DNA from: JBDSTZ01 sp039927975
GTDB taxonomy: Bacteria > Pseudomonadota > Gammaproteobacteria > Burkholderiales > Burkholderiaceae_D
DNA length: 6,619 nt
Assembly (NCBI GenBank): GCA_039927975.1
Contig: JBDSTZ010000165.1
Span: forward strand, 1 to 6,619
Direction: 5' to 3'
The position numbers and the translations under genes are program-made. This document shows positions 6,077 through 6,619 of the stretch, piece after piece. The notes under the pieces are model-generated. The model did no database searches and had not been told where the DNA came from. It saw nothing but the letters and a program-made list of their open reading frames with translations. Numbering within the stretch: position 1 is the first letter of the stretch; each line of letters begins with the position of its first letter.

Positions 6077-6222
6077 CAGGATGAGTACACGTTGCGATGC
6101 AACACAGATATTTGCTTGAATAGTTTTAGTTGCCTATCGGCATGATGATGAGCGATAACTGAATGGCACCAACTTGGGGCGCCGGTGCCGGTGCGGCCGC
6201 CTCGCTTATGCGCCGTGGGTGC

Positions 6223-6280
6223 AACGCCTTCCGCCGGTGAGGGGCAGGCGCTGAACAGGCGACCTGCGGCGGAAGGCGTT
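6223..6280. repeat. Perfect 14-bp inverted repeat with 30-base spacer
   Basis: AACGCCTTCCGCCG (6223-6236) is the exact reverse complement of CGGCGGAAGGCGTT (6267-6280). The spacer contains a direct repeat CAGGCG-N5-CAGGCG and a short CAGG/CCTG complement. The RNA from either strand would fold into a strong GC-rich stem, but no T tract follows on either side. Its role is unknown. Confidence 0.75.
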
Positions 6281-6414
6281 TGCCCGGCAACGTCCAGCTT
6301 GTGGACGATAATCGTGGTGCGAAAATGCTGCGGAGGCGCCCCCTTGGCGCCGGCCGGAACCGGAGCGGAACCAGACCGAATCCGTGCAAGTCGCCAGCTT
6401 CCATCCGCGTCAAC

Positions 6415-6431
6415 TGCACCAATATGGTGCA
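6415..6431. promoter_or_regulatory. NtrC-like binding palindrome
   Basis: TGCACCA-ATA-TGGTGCA is a perfect 7-bp dyad that fits the NtrC consensus TGCACC-N5-GGTGCA exactly. A weaker copy, GCACC-AACTT-GGGGC, lies at 6166-6180 with one mismatch. The target promoter is not evident. The sequence match is direct; binding by NtrC is inferred. Confidence 0.4.
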
Positions 6432-6444
6432 ACAAGTCCGCGAT

Positions 6445-6461
6445 TGCGTAGCCCCTGCCAA
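6445..6461 (-). promoter_or_regulatory. Sigma-54-like element beside the NtrC-like site
   Basis: The minus strand reads TTGGCA-GGGGCT-ACGCA, with the invariant GG (6458-6459) and GC (6446-6447) exactly 10 bases apart. The last -24 base and the TT of the -12 box deviate from consensus. The predicted start near 6434 would put the NtrC-like palindrome at about +4 to +20, an unusual place for an enhancer. No gene clearly follows, so this could be chance. Confidence 0.22.
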
Positions 6462-6619
6462 TGCTCCTAGTCGCTGTATGAAAAAACCAACAGCGCATGA
6501 AAAATCGACGACGTGCGACTTCCGACCCGGCAAGCGCTCGACTTCATGGCAAAGCCACGAGGCCGCTCCACCCATACAAGCCGGGTTGTGCAGTGAAGCA
6601 AAAAAAACAGATTTTGACC

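Larger units (their letters stand above)
5957..6619. other. Region without a convincing gene, containing several symmetrical elements
   Basis: About 660 bases carry no reading frame with a recognisable product. Two minus-strand frames stay open (5851-6498 and 6126-6575). Their translations are low-complexity, rich in Arg, Pro, Cys and His, and match no family I know; the first also overlaps the start of the DUF2889 gene. I see no tRNA or rRNA. What the region does hold is the DUF2889 promoter and leader hairpin, a 14-bp inverted repeat (6223-6280), two NtrC-like palindromes (6166-6180 and 6415-6431), and a sigma-54-like element (6445-6461). A run of eight A residues lies near the right edge (6600-6607). 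Confidence 0.6.

Noticed and set aside
6164..6178. TGGCACCAACTTGGGG on the plus strand as a sigma-54 promoter
   Set aside because: The -12 position has GG instead of the invariant GC, so it fails as a promoter. It fits better as a weak NtrC-like dyad.
6472..6495. CGCTGT/ACAGCG inverted repeat around an A-rich loop
   Set aside because: It has only 6 pairs with a 12-base loop and no T tract after it, so it is easily a chance occurrence.
5851..6498. A 215-residue minus-strand frame that could be a gene upstream of DUF2889
   Set aside because: It overlaps the DUF2889 start by about 100 bases, is rich in Arg, Cys, His and Pro, matches no family I recognise and has no clear ribosome site.
6126..6575. 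A 149-residue minus-strand frame in the right end
   Set aside because: It has an Arg/Pro/Ala-rich, low-complexity translation without domains, and it competes with the 5851-6498 frame. It remains possible but unsupported.

Overview
The window looks like chromosomal DNA of a GC-rich betaproteobacterium, most likely Burkholderiales and probably Oxalobacteraceae (Massilia, Duganella, Janthinobacterium or Herbaspirillum type). This rests on the high GC content, the protein sequences, and the gene order moaC / O-antigen-ligase-like gene / type IV pilin / sucD-sucC / DUF2889. The taxonomic call is an inference from reading the sequence, not a database match.

Layout. At the left edge is the 3' part of moaC (molybdenum cofactor synthesis) on the plus strand. 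Everything else recognisable is on the minus strand, listed here from right to left in the direction of transcription. A stretch of about 660 bases (5957-6619) has no convincing gene but several strong symmetrical elements. It is followed by a DUF2889 gene, sucC and sucD (both subunits of succinyl-CoA synthetase), and a clear intrinsic terminator. Next come a small protein with one intact and one degenerate FHA domain, a 190-base regulatory gap, the major type IV pilin gene pilA, another intrinsic terminator, and a 494-residue Wzy_C membrane protein that converges on moaC.

How the parts work together. sucCD is an ordinary TCA-cycle operon with a 12-base intergenic gap. pilA has a near-consensus sigma-54 promoter (TGGCAC-N5-TTGCT) preceded by an array of TGTC/GACA motifs, as expected for the PilS-PilR two-component system. 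The membrane protein directly behind pilA is best explained as a pilin O-glycosylation ligase (TfpO/PilO-like). The pilin ends in an exposed Ser-Thr-Gly-Thr tail, similar in principle to pilins glycosylated at the last residue. The ligase ribosome-binding site lies immediately after the pilA terminator, so its expression probably depends on read-through.

Points most worth a second look are the pilin/ligase pair and its terminator arrangement, the helically phased enhancer array with a perfect 13-base inverted repeat, the dual-FHA protein between sucD and pilA, and a perfect NtrC-like palindrome next to a sigma-54-like element in the gene-less right end. No mobile element, CRISPR array, tRNA or rRNA was seen. 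Nothing here amounts to a clearly new multi-gene system.
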